From: Lepidodermella squamata
Lineage: Eukaryota > Gastrotricha
Assembly: GCA_047495785.1 (NCBI GenBank)
Contig: JBLDXI010000025.1
Span: 124,001-188,000, forward strand
DNA length: 64,000 nucleotides
Reading direction: 5' to 3'
Shown: positions 47,069 through 58,575 of the stretch, piece after piece
Position numbering within the stretch: position 1 is the first letter of the stretch
Layout of the letters: each line of letters starts with the position of its first letter
Made by a program: the position numbers and the translations under genes
The notes under the pieces: generated by a model
The model's input: only the letters and a program-made list of their open reading frames with translations
Told to the model about the DNA's origin: nothing
Databases searched by the model: none

Positions 47069-50000
47069 TCAGCCGAAGAAGCGGAATCCCTTGGCGCTGC
47101 GCTGCGCCTTGAACGCAGAGTTGCGTTCGGCGAGCGTCTTCTGGATGCGCTCGTACGTCGGCAGCTTCGCGAGGTCGCCGAAGCCGACGAGCGTGAGGCG
47201 GCTCGAGAGCAGGCGGTCGGCGACGCGCTGCAAATCGCCGGCCGTCACCTTCGCGATCGCGTCGAAGTAGGCGCGCGGCGAGCGGCGCTTGCCGTGGAAC
47301 AGCACCTGCCGGCCGACGTCTTCGAATGTGACCGGGCGCTGCTCGAGGTTCATCAGCAACAGCGACTGCAGTTGCGCCTTCGCACGGCTCACTTCCAGCT
47401 AAAATCATGACGAAATGAAAACAACAGATATTAATAATAGCCTAATAGAAAAACTGCCATTCAAAGTTACGCATTTTCTATCTATTAATGTTCCAAATCA
47501 AGAATTTGCTGCTCATCGAAATTATACAACCCAAGCCTGCTCTGGAGAGGACCAAATCGATTATGAATGCATGAAACTAGAAGGGTGCAAGAAAGGCCTT
47601 TACTCTTGATGTACTCCGAATCTCATCCACCAAGTGCATTCTAATTCGATAACTAAGATTGCCGTGCTGATCCTGAATCAAGGAAAGGACTACAATGAGC
47701 GCAGCAAACTACACATTCCATTGTAGTTCTGCCGGACTGGCCATCGAAAGTACCGACGTATCTTACTACTCGTCCGAATAAACTTTCGCCCATCGCCGGT
47801 TTCGAACGATTTCAGATTTGACTGGAATCAAAAAATCTTCCCGCAAACTTGCCGTCGAGTTATCAATTCACTTTCTACATAAAACCCATTGCATCACTCA
47901 CATGCCCTATTTCATCGAATGGTTCGGACCCGATCGCGTCCTCTGGTGCATACGTCTCGAGTCTGAGCTATGTCCCACGAAGCGGAAAGAATTTTATAAC
48001 CACAAAAATATCGCTTTTTCTGCCGTTAAACTGGCATCTCATCGGCTTGCTGAAAAAAGACTGGCGCAGCAGTTTTTTAAATGTCGAATCTCCTAAATTC
48101 CGCTCGAGTCAATTACAGTTACAGCTCCCCGAAATCAATCATTTAGTTCAGCGTCTAATCAGCCTCACTCGGAAGGTCTCACGAATGGCATTATTTTCAT
48201 AATTGGAAAGCAGCCGACCTGCCTTTTTGGGTTCCTGACTGACGGCCCGTGAAGCCGATCGCCTATCCCCTAGAGCCTCACGGGTAAGTGGCTCTGCTTT
48301 TGTTTCACTATAAATACCATCAAAACTCATCGCCTGAAGGACTAAATAAATGCAACTAATTCATGATTTGGCCGAATTGCGCATTATATATATAATGTAA
48401 TGAGTAGAGTATATAACGTACGTCTTGGTAGCGAGGCGCCGCCATGGCGAGCAGTTCCTTCGTGAGCACCTCCGTGAGGGCGCCGAGGTTGGCCGGATCG
48501 GCGCTCGCCAGCACGTAGAACAGGCCCGTGTCCGAGTAGGAGACGTTGAGCGCCTGTGCGTGGTGCACCCAGTGGTAGCGGTTGAGCACGTTCAGGTAGA
48601 GGCGCGAGTACATGCCCTTGCCGGGGCCGCCGGCCGAGAACGACCCGCCGCCGCCCATCAGCGACGCGAGCACGCACGTCGGCACGAAGTCGCCGTCGTC
48701 GTTGTCGGCGTGCGGCGCCGACTCGAAGCCGAGCACGAGGTGCGCCAGGTTCGGCAGCGGGTTCGGCCCCAGGCTGATGGCGGACAGGTCGCGCACCACG
48801 CGCCGCTCGCCGCCCGTGTACTGCGCCCGCGACGCGTCCACCGCGAACGCCTTCGCATCCACCTCGGGCGCGTTCGCCCACACCGGCGCCTTGTCGACGA
48901 AGCACTGTTGCGCGAGCTCGACGAGGCGAGCGTGTTCGACGCCGACGCCGGTTAGCACCGTTCGACTCGGGTGCGCGTACGAGCTCAGGAAATTCAGCAG
49001 CACCCGCCGGTCGATGGCGCCCACGTTGTCTTTCGGACACAACCGAGGTAGGCCTAAAATAAACAATAAAAAACAAACAGATCAATAATTCATCACTTCA
49101 TCACTTTCACGCCGATATTTCGCAAAACATGAGATTTTTTCAATTTCATTGTGAAGATTTTTAGGAATTTTCAAGTATGGTGTGAGGGTATTGAAATACT
49201 GCCCACATTATTGTGAAGGTATCAGAATGTATCAGAAATTATGTGTGAATCGCTAATTGAAGCGTCGGCGGGTGCGCTTTGCTGTTTTCATCTACATCTA
49301 GCAAATCTGGTTATTACAACTCAACAGTGAAAAGTGACAACCGAGTACAACAAACTCGAGGCTGAGTTTCGGTAACATTCAGACCTACTGCATGACAAGT
49401 GCATAAGTATTACCTAGGGTGTTGTTGGCGAAGGCGGCCTGGTGCGCCCACTCGGCCATTTTGGTGTCGTGCGACGGCGACATGTCGAGCGTGTCGAGTT
49501 CGGCGAGGACGGCCGCGCGCGCCGCCGCCAGCTCGGCGTCGGAGAGGCGCGGCCGCAGCACGCAGTCGGCGAGCACGTCGACGGCGGTGGGCAGGCCGCG
49601 CGAGTCGGCCGACACGCCGTAGATGAGCACGTCGCGGCCGGCCTGCGCGTCGCAGATGCCGCCGATGCGCTCGAGCGCGCGCAGCACCGCGTCCCGGTCC
49701 GGGTACGCCGGCGTGCCCTGGAACGCCAGCTTCTCCAGCACGTGCGCCACGCCCGACGGGTAGTTGACTTCGAACCGCGACCCGGCTTCCATCACCACGC
49801 CCACCGTGCAGAACTAGTAGAAACAAAACACAATACTTAGGTAGATGTACTTATGCATGCATCCATCTTTCAATATTAACATCACATTAACACCACAACT
49901 TAATCGACAAATACATGTGATCCTAGCCCCAGAGGCAGTCTCCTGTGTTTACTCAACACTACGATTCGAAAACCGCAGCCATCCAGCCCTGGATGTCTCT

Positions 50001-51376
50001 CCCGCTATCTCCCCCCGCACAAGCAGACCATACGCAAGGCCCTTAATAGTAAGCTCAACGAGATTGTCCCGTTTGAGATTATATTCATCATTTTGCCTGG
50101 CTTAAGTATAGCATAGATAGCCTCAAGAGAATGGCGAACGGCTGGAAAATCGGAGCATCGACGGCAAGTAAAATAATGACAGTAATCGGGCCCCTCATTC
50201 ACCAAGTCACTTCGCCTACCTACACCGCCTACACCGCCTACACCAACTACCAGAACCTGGCTCGGGGCAGAGAGAGACTGTGACATGACAGCTTCCCGGC
50301 GTGAAAATTTGATCAATTCAAGGATCAATCCGGGAGATGCAGTCCGAACAAGGAAGCCAATGAACGCAACGTCATGGTCAAACTGCCACTGCCACTGATT
50401 CACCAACATCGAGCTGGTTCGGAAGCTTGTCGCGGAAACCACCCGACCAGGCCAGTCAAGTTTATTCGATTCAGGACACCACACCAGCGACACGCATCGA
50501 CGAAGTCCATAAGGGAGGCAAGTTGACGAACCACGCCAGAGAAGGCGAGATCGCCATCACCAACAACGGACACAGTTTCACGTACAACTACCGCTTTGAT
50601 TGCGTCGATGAAGACACAGAGCCACACGGATGAAATCATCCGATCAAAAAGCCCAACATCAACCGCAGAAGCCGACCGTGACGACCGGTCAGCCGCGGGC
50701 AAGTCGCAATACTTGATACAAACAATTTTTCATTTTTAAATATAATTGAACCTACTGCAGTGAAAATTGTCATTTTTCGGAACGAAAACGCGCGGGCTTA
50801 CAGACGGGTCATGTTTCGAATAATTGTGGGAGATACCTAATAGATTAGAAGAAATACTTCATGCTCTTCAAAACTACATTCTCCCTCTTCAGAACTGTTT
50901 TATATCATTACATTACCCGCTATACGGTTCAGAGTTAGTGGCCTGCGTGCCCTTCTGTTTCCTCGAATTTTGTACCATCATATTTTTCGAAATAAAATAA
51001 TAATTATAATTCCTGGATGAAATAATGCTTGTATATAGGTTACCTGGCCAAAAGTGTTGGTGGTGGCGACGCGCAGGCCGTTGGACAGGCGCGTCACCTG
51101 CGTCGCGTCGTCGGCGTCGCGGAGCGCGGGCGGGTCTGGCGGGTAGGCGATGCGGCGGTCGAAGTTGGCCGGCGCCTTCGACAGCGGCGTCGCGAGCATG
51201 GGCGGCGCCGCCGCGTCCTCGGCCGCGAACGTCGCTTTCGGCGGCGACTCGGCCTGCTTCTCGGCCGTCGTCGTCGTGATGCGCGGCTGGTGGTGGCTGG
51301 TGTCGTGGCACAGCGCGCGGCGCGATGACTGTCTCGGTAACGACCACAGCCGTGTCAACGAGCGCCTCAGCACCAT
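47069..51376 (-). CDS. PMPCA: mitochondrial processing peptidase, alpha subunit
   Basis: Substrate-recognition subunit of the matrix peptidase that removes presequences. Minus-strand exons 51376-51044, 49813-49414, 49053-48422 and 47398-47069 sum to 565 codons. The start ATG at 51376 opens an Arg-rich, acid-poor presequence (MVLRRSLTRLWSLPRQSSRR), as expected for matrix import. The M16 core has AHVLEKLAFQGT where the beta subunit carries the zinc-binding HxxEH; this site is non-catalytic, as in all alpha subunits. The Gly-rich loop that grips the presequence is intact: GGGGSFSAGGPGKGMYSRL, followed by YHWVHHAQALNVSYSDTGLF. The C terminus (AKGFRFFG) is also typical. Exons are about two-thirds GC while introns are AT-rich. 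The first intron (49814-51043) carries retroelement-like debris, and the last (47399-48421) nothing recognisable. Confidence 0.96.
50005..50493 (-). pseudogene. possible LINE C-terminal remnant in a PMPCA intron
   Basis: An open minus-strand frame includes DYCHYFTCRRCSDFPAVRHSL followed by LKPGKMMNIISNGTISL. This resembles the Cys/His knuckle plus trailing helix at the ORF2 C terminus of R1/Jockey-type retrotransposons (the 'HxFxCPxF...R..LE' region). It also contains a 9-bp tandem repeat (CCTACACCG-type, 50218-50244). No reverse transcriptase is left. Weak call, made from motif resemblance only. Confidence 0.3.
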
Positions 51377-52457
51377 TGCTTTCAATTCAACAAAACTATA
51401 ACAACCCTAAAATTGGGAGCGCAAATCAATTAGTCATGCTTTAAAAAATCACAGTCCGGAAAAATTAAGGCTTAAGGACCACTAAAAAATCAATGAAAAA
51501 CCAAATTTTCAGGAAAAAATGCAATTGCTCATGTGAAAAATGTTGAGATCAAATTCAAAATGGCAACTATAACAATCAAACAAAGCAAAGTCTAAATAAC
51601 TCAAATTTATAAAAGAGTCCACTAAAAATGAGGTCCTAGCACTGAAGTTAAGCGTTCTAAATTACTCCGATTCGTTGGGATTTCGAATTTTTCGTGTGTT
51701 GATCGATGCGGAAGCGTGACTGGGCCCAATGACAATGAGCCTTCGTTTCATTAACGACGTTGCCGAAGCCTTGTAAAATCTTGCATATCCAGTTAGTTGG
51801 CTGACAGAATGTTAAGATTTACCCCAAATTGGGTACAAATCCAGCTGATATACAGCAGGATATTAACTCTATCTATTCTTTTTTCACTTCCCACCAACTA
51901 TCAGTTAATCTTAAAAAATGTTTCATTCTTCGTCTTGGATCCAAGAACTTACTCCATAACTATCTACTCGGTTCTCACATTATCAACCGCTGGAACCTTA
52001 AATGGAGGGTTTGCACTTATAAGCATTTTTTGGGTTTTTTAAATTCAAGCATGGTATTTACAAACAGCTGAGTAAAAAACTAATTTAGGCCTTCCAATTA
52101 AACAGAAATGTAGCAGTTAATCTAGAAAAAATAAAAATAAATACTTATCCAGAAATTTGATTTAGTAGTCAAAGTGGTTGAGTGGTTGAGATCGTATGAG
52201 GAAAAAACAAATCTGCGGTTTTGCGTAAAAATTCTCGTTATTCTTTAATAATTATTAAAGTATCATAATTGCAGAAGTAATAATGTTGTTGTTTTGCGTG
52301 AGACTCGGCCGCCATCACAAGTGGCCTTTCATTTACGTTTAGCTCATCATAGACAAGACAGAGAAAGCATTTTCGTGGCATGTAACTTCGTATTACCATA
52401 ATATCATCATCATCAGTGTTCATAAAACTATAAATTAGGTACAACTGCTGAAACAAA
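51377..52457. other. intergenic between DENND1 and PMPCA
   Basis: AT-rich DNA with no supported gene. It contains a 179-bp LINE fragment (51809-51987). Confidence 0.5.
51809..51987 (+). mobile_element. 179-bp internal fragment of the LINE ORF2
   Basis: Reads as identical to the reverse complement of 56377-56555, inside the LINE ORF2 just after its FADD catalytic motif. It starts at ATGTTAAGATTTACC and stops at CACATTATCAAC. Neither the LINE 3' end nor its TGA-repeat tail is present. Left-hand sequence before the match (GCTGACAGA versus GCTGACG) is also partly alike. Confidence 0.9.
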
Positions 52458-54693
52458 TCACTCGTCAAACGTCGTCCAATTCGCCGGCCGGGGCGGCAAA
52501 GGCGGCGGCGATGCGACCGATTTCGACGTCTGCAGCGGCATCGTCGCAGACTTACTACTGCTGCTGGTGGAATAGTTCGAAACAGCCGGCGGCTGGTTGA
52601 AACAGTTGTGATTGACGCCGTAAAACGAGCTCGTATTCACCGTCACCGTCGCGTAGTTCGGACTCGGCATCGTCGGAATTCGGCCCGGAAACAGCGTCGA
52701 CTGGCGGTACTGCTGCGTCTGCTGCGGAACCGCCGTGTACAGCGTCAGCACGCGGTCAATCAACTCGCGCTGTTGCAGCGACGACCCGCGAGGCCGCGTC
52801 ACCACGAAATCGACCGCCGAATCCTTCGACTCCAGCGGGTCGAACAACTGGAGCGGGTTCGAGTTGGCTAGCACATCCACAGGCAGCGATAGCCGATGAT
52901 TCGCTCGATCGCCATCGTCATCGTCTAGACAAATCAGATCCGCAACAGGTGGTTGCGGCGGCGCCGGAGGTGGTGGTGGTGGCGGCTGTGGCAGCGGTTT
53001 TTCCTCGGTTTTCGCCGGCGGTAGCGCGACTACCAGCTCCGTGGTCGAGTACGGCTTCAAATCCGCCGCATCCTCCCGGCTGTAACTGATTTCTTCAATT
53101 GATAACGGCCTCCGCAGCGGCTCGCCGATCGTTAAACTGCTCGGCGAAGTCGCTTGCTCGTGGAAAGTCGGTCTCGACTGACTCCGGGGCGGTAGAAATT
53201 TGCGGAATCCACCCACAATCTTGCCAGCGCCGTGTTTGATTTTGTACTGAACCGCCGACTGACTGCGGCTCTCTTTCACAAGGGCCGGGCGGTCTTTCAA
53301 CGACCGCTCGAAGTCGTCGAATGGGATCGGCCTGCCCTGTTTGATTATTTCCAGCCGTGATAGTATGAACATTTTGATCATGCCCAGCTTCGACTCGGCC
53401 GCCAGCGCGAACCGCTTGTAGTCGGACTCAGGCCGGTACGCCTGGTAGCGTGGCCACGAGAACTCGGCGACGCCCGTCGACGCGTTGATGCCGATAAACT
53501 GCGGGTAGTCGCCAATCATCAGCACGAGCGCGTCCATGAAAATCCGCGCAAAATAATCGCCTTTTCGCGATATCATCTCGCTGTTCGCCAGCCGCGTTTC
53601 TAGCAATGTCCGAACCTAGGTTATAATTTACGAGGTCTTATCTCACATGGACATTCGGAATAAGCATTAACCAACCTCTTTCGGAAGCACTTCAACGTCG
53701 TCAGCGAAGTGCGGTGAAATCACACCTGTGTCGACATCTAACACAATGACACAGTCTTCAGGACTATCCGCTATTTTCAGAGCCTCGTCTAGGTATGACT
53801 TGTGGATGCCCATGATGTAGGGCTGCGGCAGACCTACCATATCAATGATTCTCGGGTCAGGAAACAACAACGGCACAAAGGTATAATTCCATTCCAGAGG
53901 GTAAATTATTGTTTGTAACGCGTAACAGCAACTAGTAAACCGACGAACTTCGTTCGAAGTAACCAGAAACCGCCGCTCCATCAACAAACTAAGCAATAAT
54001 TTCGATAAAATAACAGCTAGACATCACTTTTAACGCTTACTGTGCAAATATCCTCGTCAGTGTGCTCGGCTCTTTTCGAGACGTTTCGAATGACTGAAGG
54101 AGGCCGAAGGCGCGGTAAAATTCGGCTATATGGTCGTTTTCATACATCAGTGGTAAACAAAACGGCGATTCGTGTTCAATGTTAACAGGAGGAATGCCGT
54201 ACTGCGGAGGCAAGTGAATAGTTACCGGGTTGCCAGGCGTAGGCATTCGTGACTCCTTCGCAATCGCTAAAAGCAACTTTTCAATCGCTGTTTCTTTGCC
54301 CTCTTTGCTCGCTGTCGAGATGATAGACAACAATTTGTAGAAAGATCGGAAGTAAGGGAAGAGACTAGATATGCAATGCGTCGTTAATCCATCTTCGCGT
54401 TGAAGGCAAAACACGTAGTGATTTAACGTCGTTATGTCGCAGTCTGCAGTTTTTATATTTACACATTCTTGGAGAACGTATGTGTATTGAACAGCAGCGA
54501 AGCGACGGCTGTCCGAGTCTTTCACAGCCGGATTCGGGGCAGAAAAAGAGAATTCCTGAAGGCGTTTCAAAATGTTGGTCTCACTAGGGTCTTCGTTGCC
54601 AAAGGCTTCAGGAACCTTGCATATTAGCACTTTCTCAGCTGAATCCTGGAACTTCCCGATTTCGAGATATACTTCTATTAAAGAAGTCGGCAT
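52458..54693 (-). CDS. DENND1: DENN domain-containing protein 1 (connecdenn), Rab35 exchange factor
   Basis: Connecdenns activate Rab35 and bind clathrin/AP-2, driving endosomal recycling. Minus-strand exons 54693-54041, 53988-53676 and 53615-52458 sum to 708 codons. The ATG at 54693 starts a u-DENN segment beginning PTSLIEVYLEIGKF. The core DENN part follows (MERRFLVTSNEVRRFTSC, YPLEWNYTFVPLLFP, LPQPYIMGIHKSYL, VIVLDVDTG), then the d-DENN with KMFILSRLEIIKQG. The roughly 330-residue tail is disordered. It has a polyproline block (about PPPPPPPAPPQPP) that could bind SH3 domains, and QLFDPLES, which contains a DPL-like adaptor-binding motif. Three DENND1 paralogues exist in vertebrates; one ancestral gene is expected here. 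The paralogue is therefore left open. Confidence 0.9.
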
Positions 54694-54799
54694 TTCAGAA
54701 GAAATCAGAATAAATTACGCCGAGTTTCATCCACGGATCAGCATACTTCTGTCTAGAAAGCAAATAATACGTAATCATGAATTACTAATTGGCTTAGCG

Positions 54800-55433
54800 C
54801 GAAGCTCGGCACTTATTTAGAATTGGTAGGGACACTTCCTACAGACAGTTCCTACAGACATTTCCTACAGACAGTTCCTACAGACACTTCCTACAGACAG
54901 TTCCTACAAACTCTTCCCACTGATACCTTCAACTGGGGTGACTTTGACAGTTTGGTGACTTTGGCATAACAAATCTCGAAGGTAGCCAGTAGCCAGGCTG
55001 ATACCCTTTGAGTTGGGCACCGTTGGATAGCCCTAGAAAAGGCAAGTATTCTTGTATATACTAGACGTCAATCTGTTGGCTTACTTGATGATCAAAGACA
55101 GGTGAAATTTATGCACAAATTCATTTTGATGACATCGCAGTTAAGCAGATGGTATCGAAATGATTAAACTCATTTTTGGGCTGCCTTCTATGCCGGCTAT
55201 CTAACTCAAGGCATGCCCAACTCAAGGGGTATCAGCCTGGCTACTGGCTACCTTCGAGATTTGTTATGCCAAAGTCACCAAACTGTCAAAGTCACCCCAG
55301 TTGAAGGTATCAGTGGGAAGAGTTTGTAGGAACTGTCTGTAGGAAGTGTCTGTAGGAACTGTCTGTAGGAAATGTCTGTAGGAACTGTCTGTAGGAAGTG
55401 TCCCTATCAATTCTAAATAAGTGCCCGAAGCTC
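54800..55433. mobile_element. 618-bp fold-back (TIR) DNA transposon with 8-bp target-site duplication
   Basis: The element 54808-55425 starts GGCACTTATTTAG and ends with its reverse complement. It is flanked by CGAAGCTC at 54800-54807 and again at 55426-55433, a perfect 8-bp duplication. The inverted repeats are about 211 bp each with few mismatches, and each contains six copies of a 13-bp unit (CACTTCCTACAGA type). The roughly 195-bp centre has no coding capacity. The 8-bp duplication points to a hAT- or P-type transposase acting in trans. It lies about 115 bp upstream of the DENND1 start codon and may include or displace promoter sequence. Confidence 0.88.
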
Positions 55434-55496
55434 AAGGGTAAGCAAGGCAGAACTGTAACTGAAGATAAAAACACTCGTAACTTCACCAAAAGTCAC

Positions 55497-58400
55497 ATTC
55501 ATCATCATCATCATCATCATTTTATTGTTTTCCTTCTGATTGCACCATTTTTTTTTTTAATTTTATAAAAGAATATCAGTATTTAGGAATGGATTTATAA
55601 ATGGGCAAAAAGAGGATCGAGCGCAGAAGTAAGGCGACCGTACACAGCATATAAGAATGTTTATATAGGATGATGCGCGCAAGGCACGCATACATTAGAT
55701 AAGGTGATTAAAATAATAATTAGTTTTATTTAACTAAGGCCACATTTGTAAGGACAGGCCATTCTTCCAATATAAATTTTTTGCACGAGTTAACAAAAAG
55801 ATTTATCGAAGTAATGTTAGTGATAGAGGCAGGTAGAAGGTTCCATAATTTGGCAGTTCTAATAGCAAAGCTAAAGCCCCTAGGACAAAGTGAATGTTGA
55901 GGAATTGTTAATTTGTTATTAGAATGATGTCGAGTAGTAGAGAGATTAGGTTTGAGAAAGAAAGTATCGAATTCTAGAGGATGAGACATATTATTAATTA
56001 TTTTGAACGCCATCGTAAGATCGCGGACTAACCATCTTTGGTTTAAGGATAGCAATTCAAACTTAGCCAGCCTCTGAATATAGTCGAGGGGAGCCATAGG
56101 GGGAGATATAAATCTAGATGTGAAGTTTTTTAAGCACTTTTCTAAAAGATTACGATGCTTGATTAAATAAGGCTGCCAGACGCATGAGGCATATAGTAGG
56201 TTGGGTAAGACATAAGAATTGAAAGCACGAATTAGAACTGAGTGATTTCTGGTGGAAAAAGAGTTCAGGATCAAACCACAAAGGCGACGGCTTTTAGCGT
56301 ATAGTTGGTTGCAGTGAGACGAGAAGGTCAACCTGCTATCTATGATGACGCCAAGGTCGCTAGTTTCTGTCACCGAGTTGATAATGTGAGAACCGAGTAG
56401 ATAGTTATGGAGTAAGTTCTTGGATCCAAGACGAAGAATGAAACATTTTTTAAGATTAACTGATAGTTGGTGGGAAGTGAAAAAAGAATAGATAGAGTTA
56501 ATATCCTGCTGTATATCAGCTGGATTTGTACCCAATTTGGGGTAAATCTTAACATCGTCAGCAAATAATCGGATAATGCAAGATTTCACACAGGATGGCA
56601 AGTCATTAATGAAAAGAAGGAATAAGATTGGGCCCAGCACGCTTCCTTGGGGCACACCGGAAGTGACTGGAGACCACTGACAATGAGCATTGTTAATAAC
56701 GACACGTTGAGAACGACCAAGTAAAAAATTAGATATCCAGTCAAGTAGGCGACCAGAAATGTTGTAGTGTTCTAGTTTATTTATTAGTTTTATGTGAGAG
56801 ACGGAATCGAAGGCCTTTTTAAGGTCAAAGTAAATGCAGTCAACGGGGATGCCCTTGTCAAGTCTAGACGACCACTCGTTGATATTTTCGAGTAGCTGCA
56901 TTTCGGCACTGCGGCCTGATAGGAACCCAAACTGTTCGGGAGATAGAATATTATTTTTAGTGAGATGAGATACCATTTCAATCCGAATACAAGACTCCAT
57001 AACTTTACATGGTATACTGGTTAGGCTAATGGGCCGATAGTTTTCGGTTGAAGAGGGGGAGCCACTGTTTTTGAAAATGGGTACAACGTTAGCTAATTTC
57101 CAACAGGCTGGAAGTACACCGGATTCGAAACTTCTAGAAAAAATTAACGAGAGAGGAAATGCGAGAGAATCGGATAACTTCTTTAATATTGTGGGGTGGA
57201 CACCGTCAGGCCCCATAGAAGAATTTGCGTCGAGATTACGTAATAAAGATTCAATAGTTCTAACAGGAAAAGATACTCTAGACAATTCAGAAGAAGGCGT
57301 TTTGGCCAATGATGGAATAGGAATACCATTATCTACAGTGAAAACGGATGAAAAGAACGAGTTGAACAATGCACATTTGCTGCTGTCGTCAGTAACAGTA
57401 GCACCATTTTGGTCTTTGAGAGATGGAATAGAAGGTTTAGATTTCAATCTGGTATTAGCATAGTTGAAGAAAGTTTTCATTTTACCAGTGTTTATAATGA
57501 AGTTTTCATAATCCGCTCTAAGGTTATCATTAAGAGCCTTCCATTTACGAGAAAATTGATAAAATTTGTCGAGATGGTACTGTTTTTGAGATCGACAGTA
57601 CTTCGCCCACCATCTTTCACGCTGATTTTGCAAGCTACGAAGATTCTTGTTGAACCAAGGGAGCGAGTTTTGATTCATCGAGTGATTTTTTAGAGGAACG
57701 AAACGAGAGTAACCTTCAAAGATAATGCTAAGAAAGGTGTCATACATAATATCAATATTTTCACAAGATGCAAACGTACTGTACCAGTCAAAACTATCAA
57801 GATACAAGTCGAAACTAGGCCAGTCGGTTTTATGAAAGTTAAGTAGTTTGAGTGGGTTGATAGACAGAGGTTTCATGAAGTCGTTGAAGGACAGTTTGAA
57901 GCCCACTGCAAAATGGTCCGAAGTATAGAATGGTTGAAGGCGTTCGAGGTCATAAACTACAGACGAGCTGTTTGAGAAAACGAGATCGAGAATATTTGTT
58001 TTTCTAGTTGGAAACGTAACTAGCTGTTTTGCATCAAGATCAAGAATTGCATTCAAAAATTTACGGGCTTGAGCATCATACTTAACATCAAAATTAGTCC
58101 AATCAATAGAGGGGAAATTAAAATCCCCACACATAACAAATACTTTTTCGGACAAATATTCTTTCATATTGGTGTTCAGTTCTGCGACGCCCTCTATGGG
58201 AGAGGATGGAGACCGATAGGCACCACAAATACGTAATGGAAGATCGTTGAAAAATATGTCACATATAACAATTTCACTCAAGTGTACAGATTTTTTAAAA
58301 ACTAGGGTTGGAGACAGTTCTTTCGCAATGAGGACGAGAACGCCGCCACAAGGAGATGAGGCATCACGATCACATCGGAAGATTTCATAACCAAGAGATG

Positions 58401-58575
58401 AGAAAATATTGATTTCATCAGTTAATGAGAGCCAGCTCTCGCAGCCCACGATAATTTTAGGTTTAACAGGCAACTCAAATATTAGATTAATAAGCACATC
58501 TATTTTATGAACAACAGATCTGAAATTGCAATAATAGAAAAAAATGTCATCAATGCTGTTTACGACGCCAGGTTC
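55497..58575 (-). mobile_element. CR1/L2-like non-LTR retrotransposon (LINE), ORF2 essentially open
   Basis: On minus, an open frame runs from about 58575 to a stop at 55726. It covers the apurinic endonuclease (NFRSVVHKIDVL, VGCESWLS, MCGDFNFPSIDW, YTSDHFAVGFKL) and then reverse transcriptase (RPISLTSIPCKVME, DLKKAFDSVSH, GVPQGSVLGPILFLLFINDL, RLFADDVKIY). A roughly 200-bp 3' UTR ends in a (TGA/ATG)n microsatellite at about 55498-55525 rather than poly(A), a habit of the CR1/L2 group. No ORF1 is present, and a TAG stops the frame upstream at 58576, so this copy is 5'-truncated. The catalytic FADD is intact and I see no internal stop, so insertion looks recent. Clade placement is inference. 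Confidence 0.9.
55726..58497 (-). CDS. LINE ORF2: endonuclease and reverse transcriptase
   Basis: About 923 residues as read from a GTG; the open frame actually continues upstream to about 58575 without an ATG (FYYCNFRSVVHKID). It has an N-terminal EEP endonuclease fold and a central reverse transcriptase with the FADD box. The C-terminal region after about residue 700 is typical of CR1-like elements. Not a host gene. Confidence 0.88.
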   Translation of the reverse strand: MLINLIFELPVKPKIIVGCESWLSLTDEINIFSSLGYEIFRCDRDASSPCGGVLVLIAKELSPTLVFKKSVHLSEIVICDIFFNDLPLRICGAYRSPSSPIEGVAELNTNMKEYLSEKVFVMCGDFNFPSIDWTNFDVKYDAQARKFLNAILDLDAKQLVTFPTRKTNILDLVFSNSSSVVYDLERLQPFYTSDHFAVGFKLSFNDFMKPLSINPLKLLNFHKTDWPSFDLYLDSFDWYSTFASCENIDIMYDTFLSIIFEGYSRFVPLKNHSMNQNSLPWFNKNLRSLQNQRERWWAKYCRSQKQYHLDKFYQFSRKWKALNDNLRADYENFIINTGKMKTFFNYANTRLKSKPSIPSLKDQNGATVTDDSSKCALFNSFFSSVFTVDNGIPIPSLAKTPSSELSRVSFPVRTIESLLRNLDANSSMGPDGVHPTILKKLSDSLAFPLSLIFSRSFESGVLPACWKLANVVPIFKNSGSPSSTENYRPISLTSIPCKVMESCIRIEMVSHLTKNNILSPEQFGFLSGRSAEMQLLENINEWSSRLDKGIPVDCIYFDLKKAFDSVSHIKLINKLEHYNISGRLLDWISNFLLGRSQRVVINNAHCQWSPVTSGVPQGSVLGPILFLLFINDLPSCVKSCIIRLFADDVKIYPKLGTNPADIQQDINSIYSFFTSHQLSVNLKKCFILRLGSKNLLHNYLLGSHIINSVTETSDLGVIIDSRLTFSSHCNQLYAKSRRLCGLILNSFSTRNHSVLIRAFNSYVLPNLLYASCVWQPYLIKHRNLLEKCLKNFTSRFISPPMAPLDYIQRLAKFELLSLNQRWLVRDLTMAFKIINNMSHPLEFDTFFLKPNLSTTRHHSNNKLTIPQHSLCPRGFSFAIRTAKLWNLLPASITNITSINLFVNSCKKFILEEWPVLTNVALVK

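Noticed and set aside
47815-48202. Two overlapping plus-strand frames in a PMPCA intron
   Set aside because: No motif or repeat similarity that I can see; length is compatible with chance.
48425-48955. 176-codon plus-strand frame
   Set aside because: Antisense shadow of PMPCA exon 3.
54835-55415. CRISPR-like regularly spaced repeats
   Set aside because: The 13-bp units are contiguous tandem repeats inside inverted arms of a transposon, without spacers, in a eukaryotic genome.
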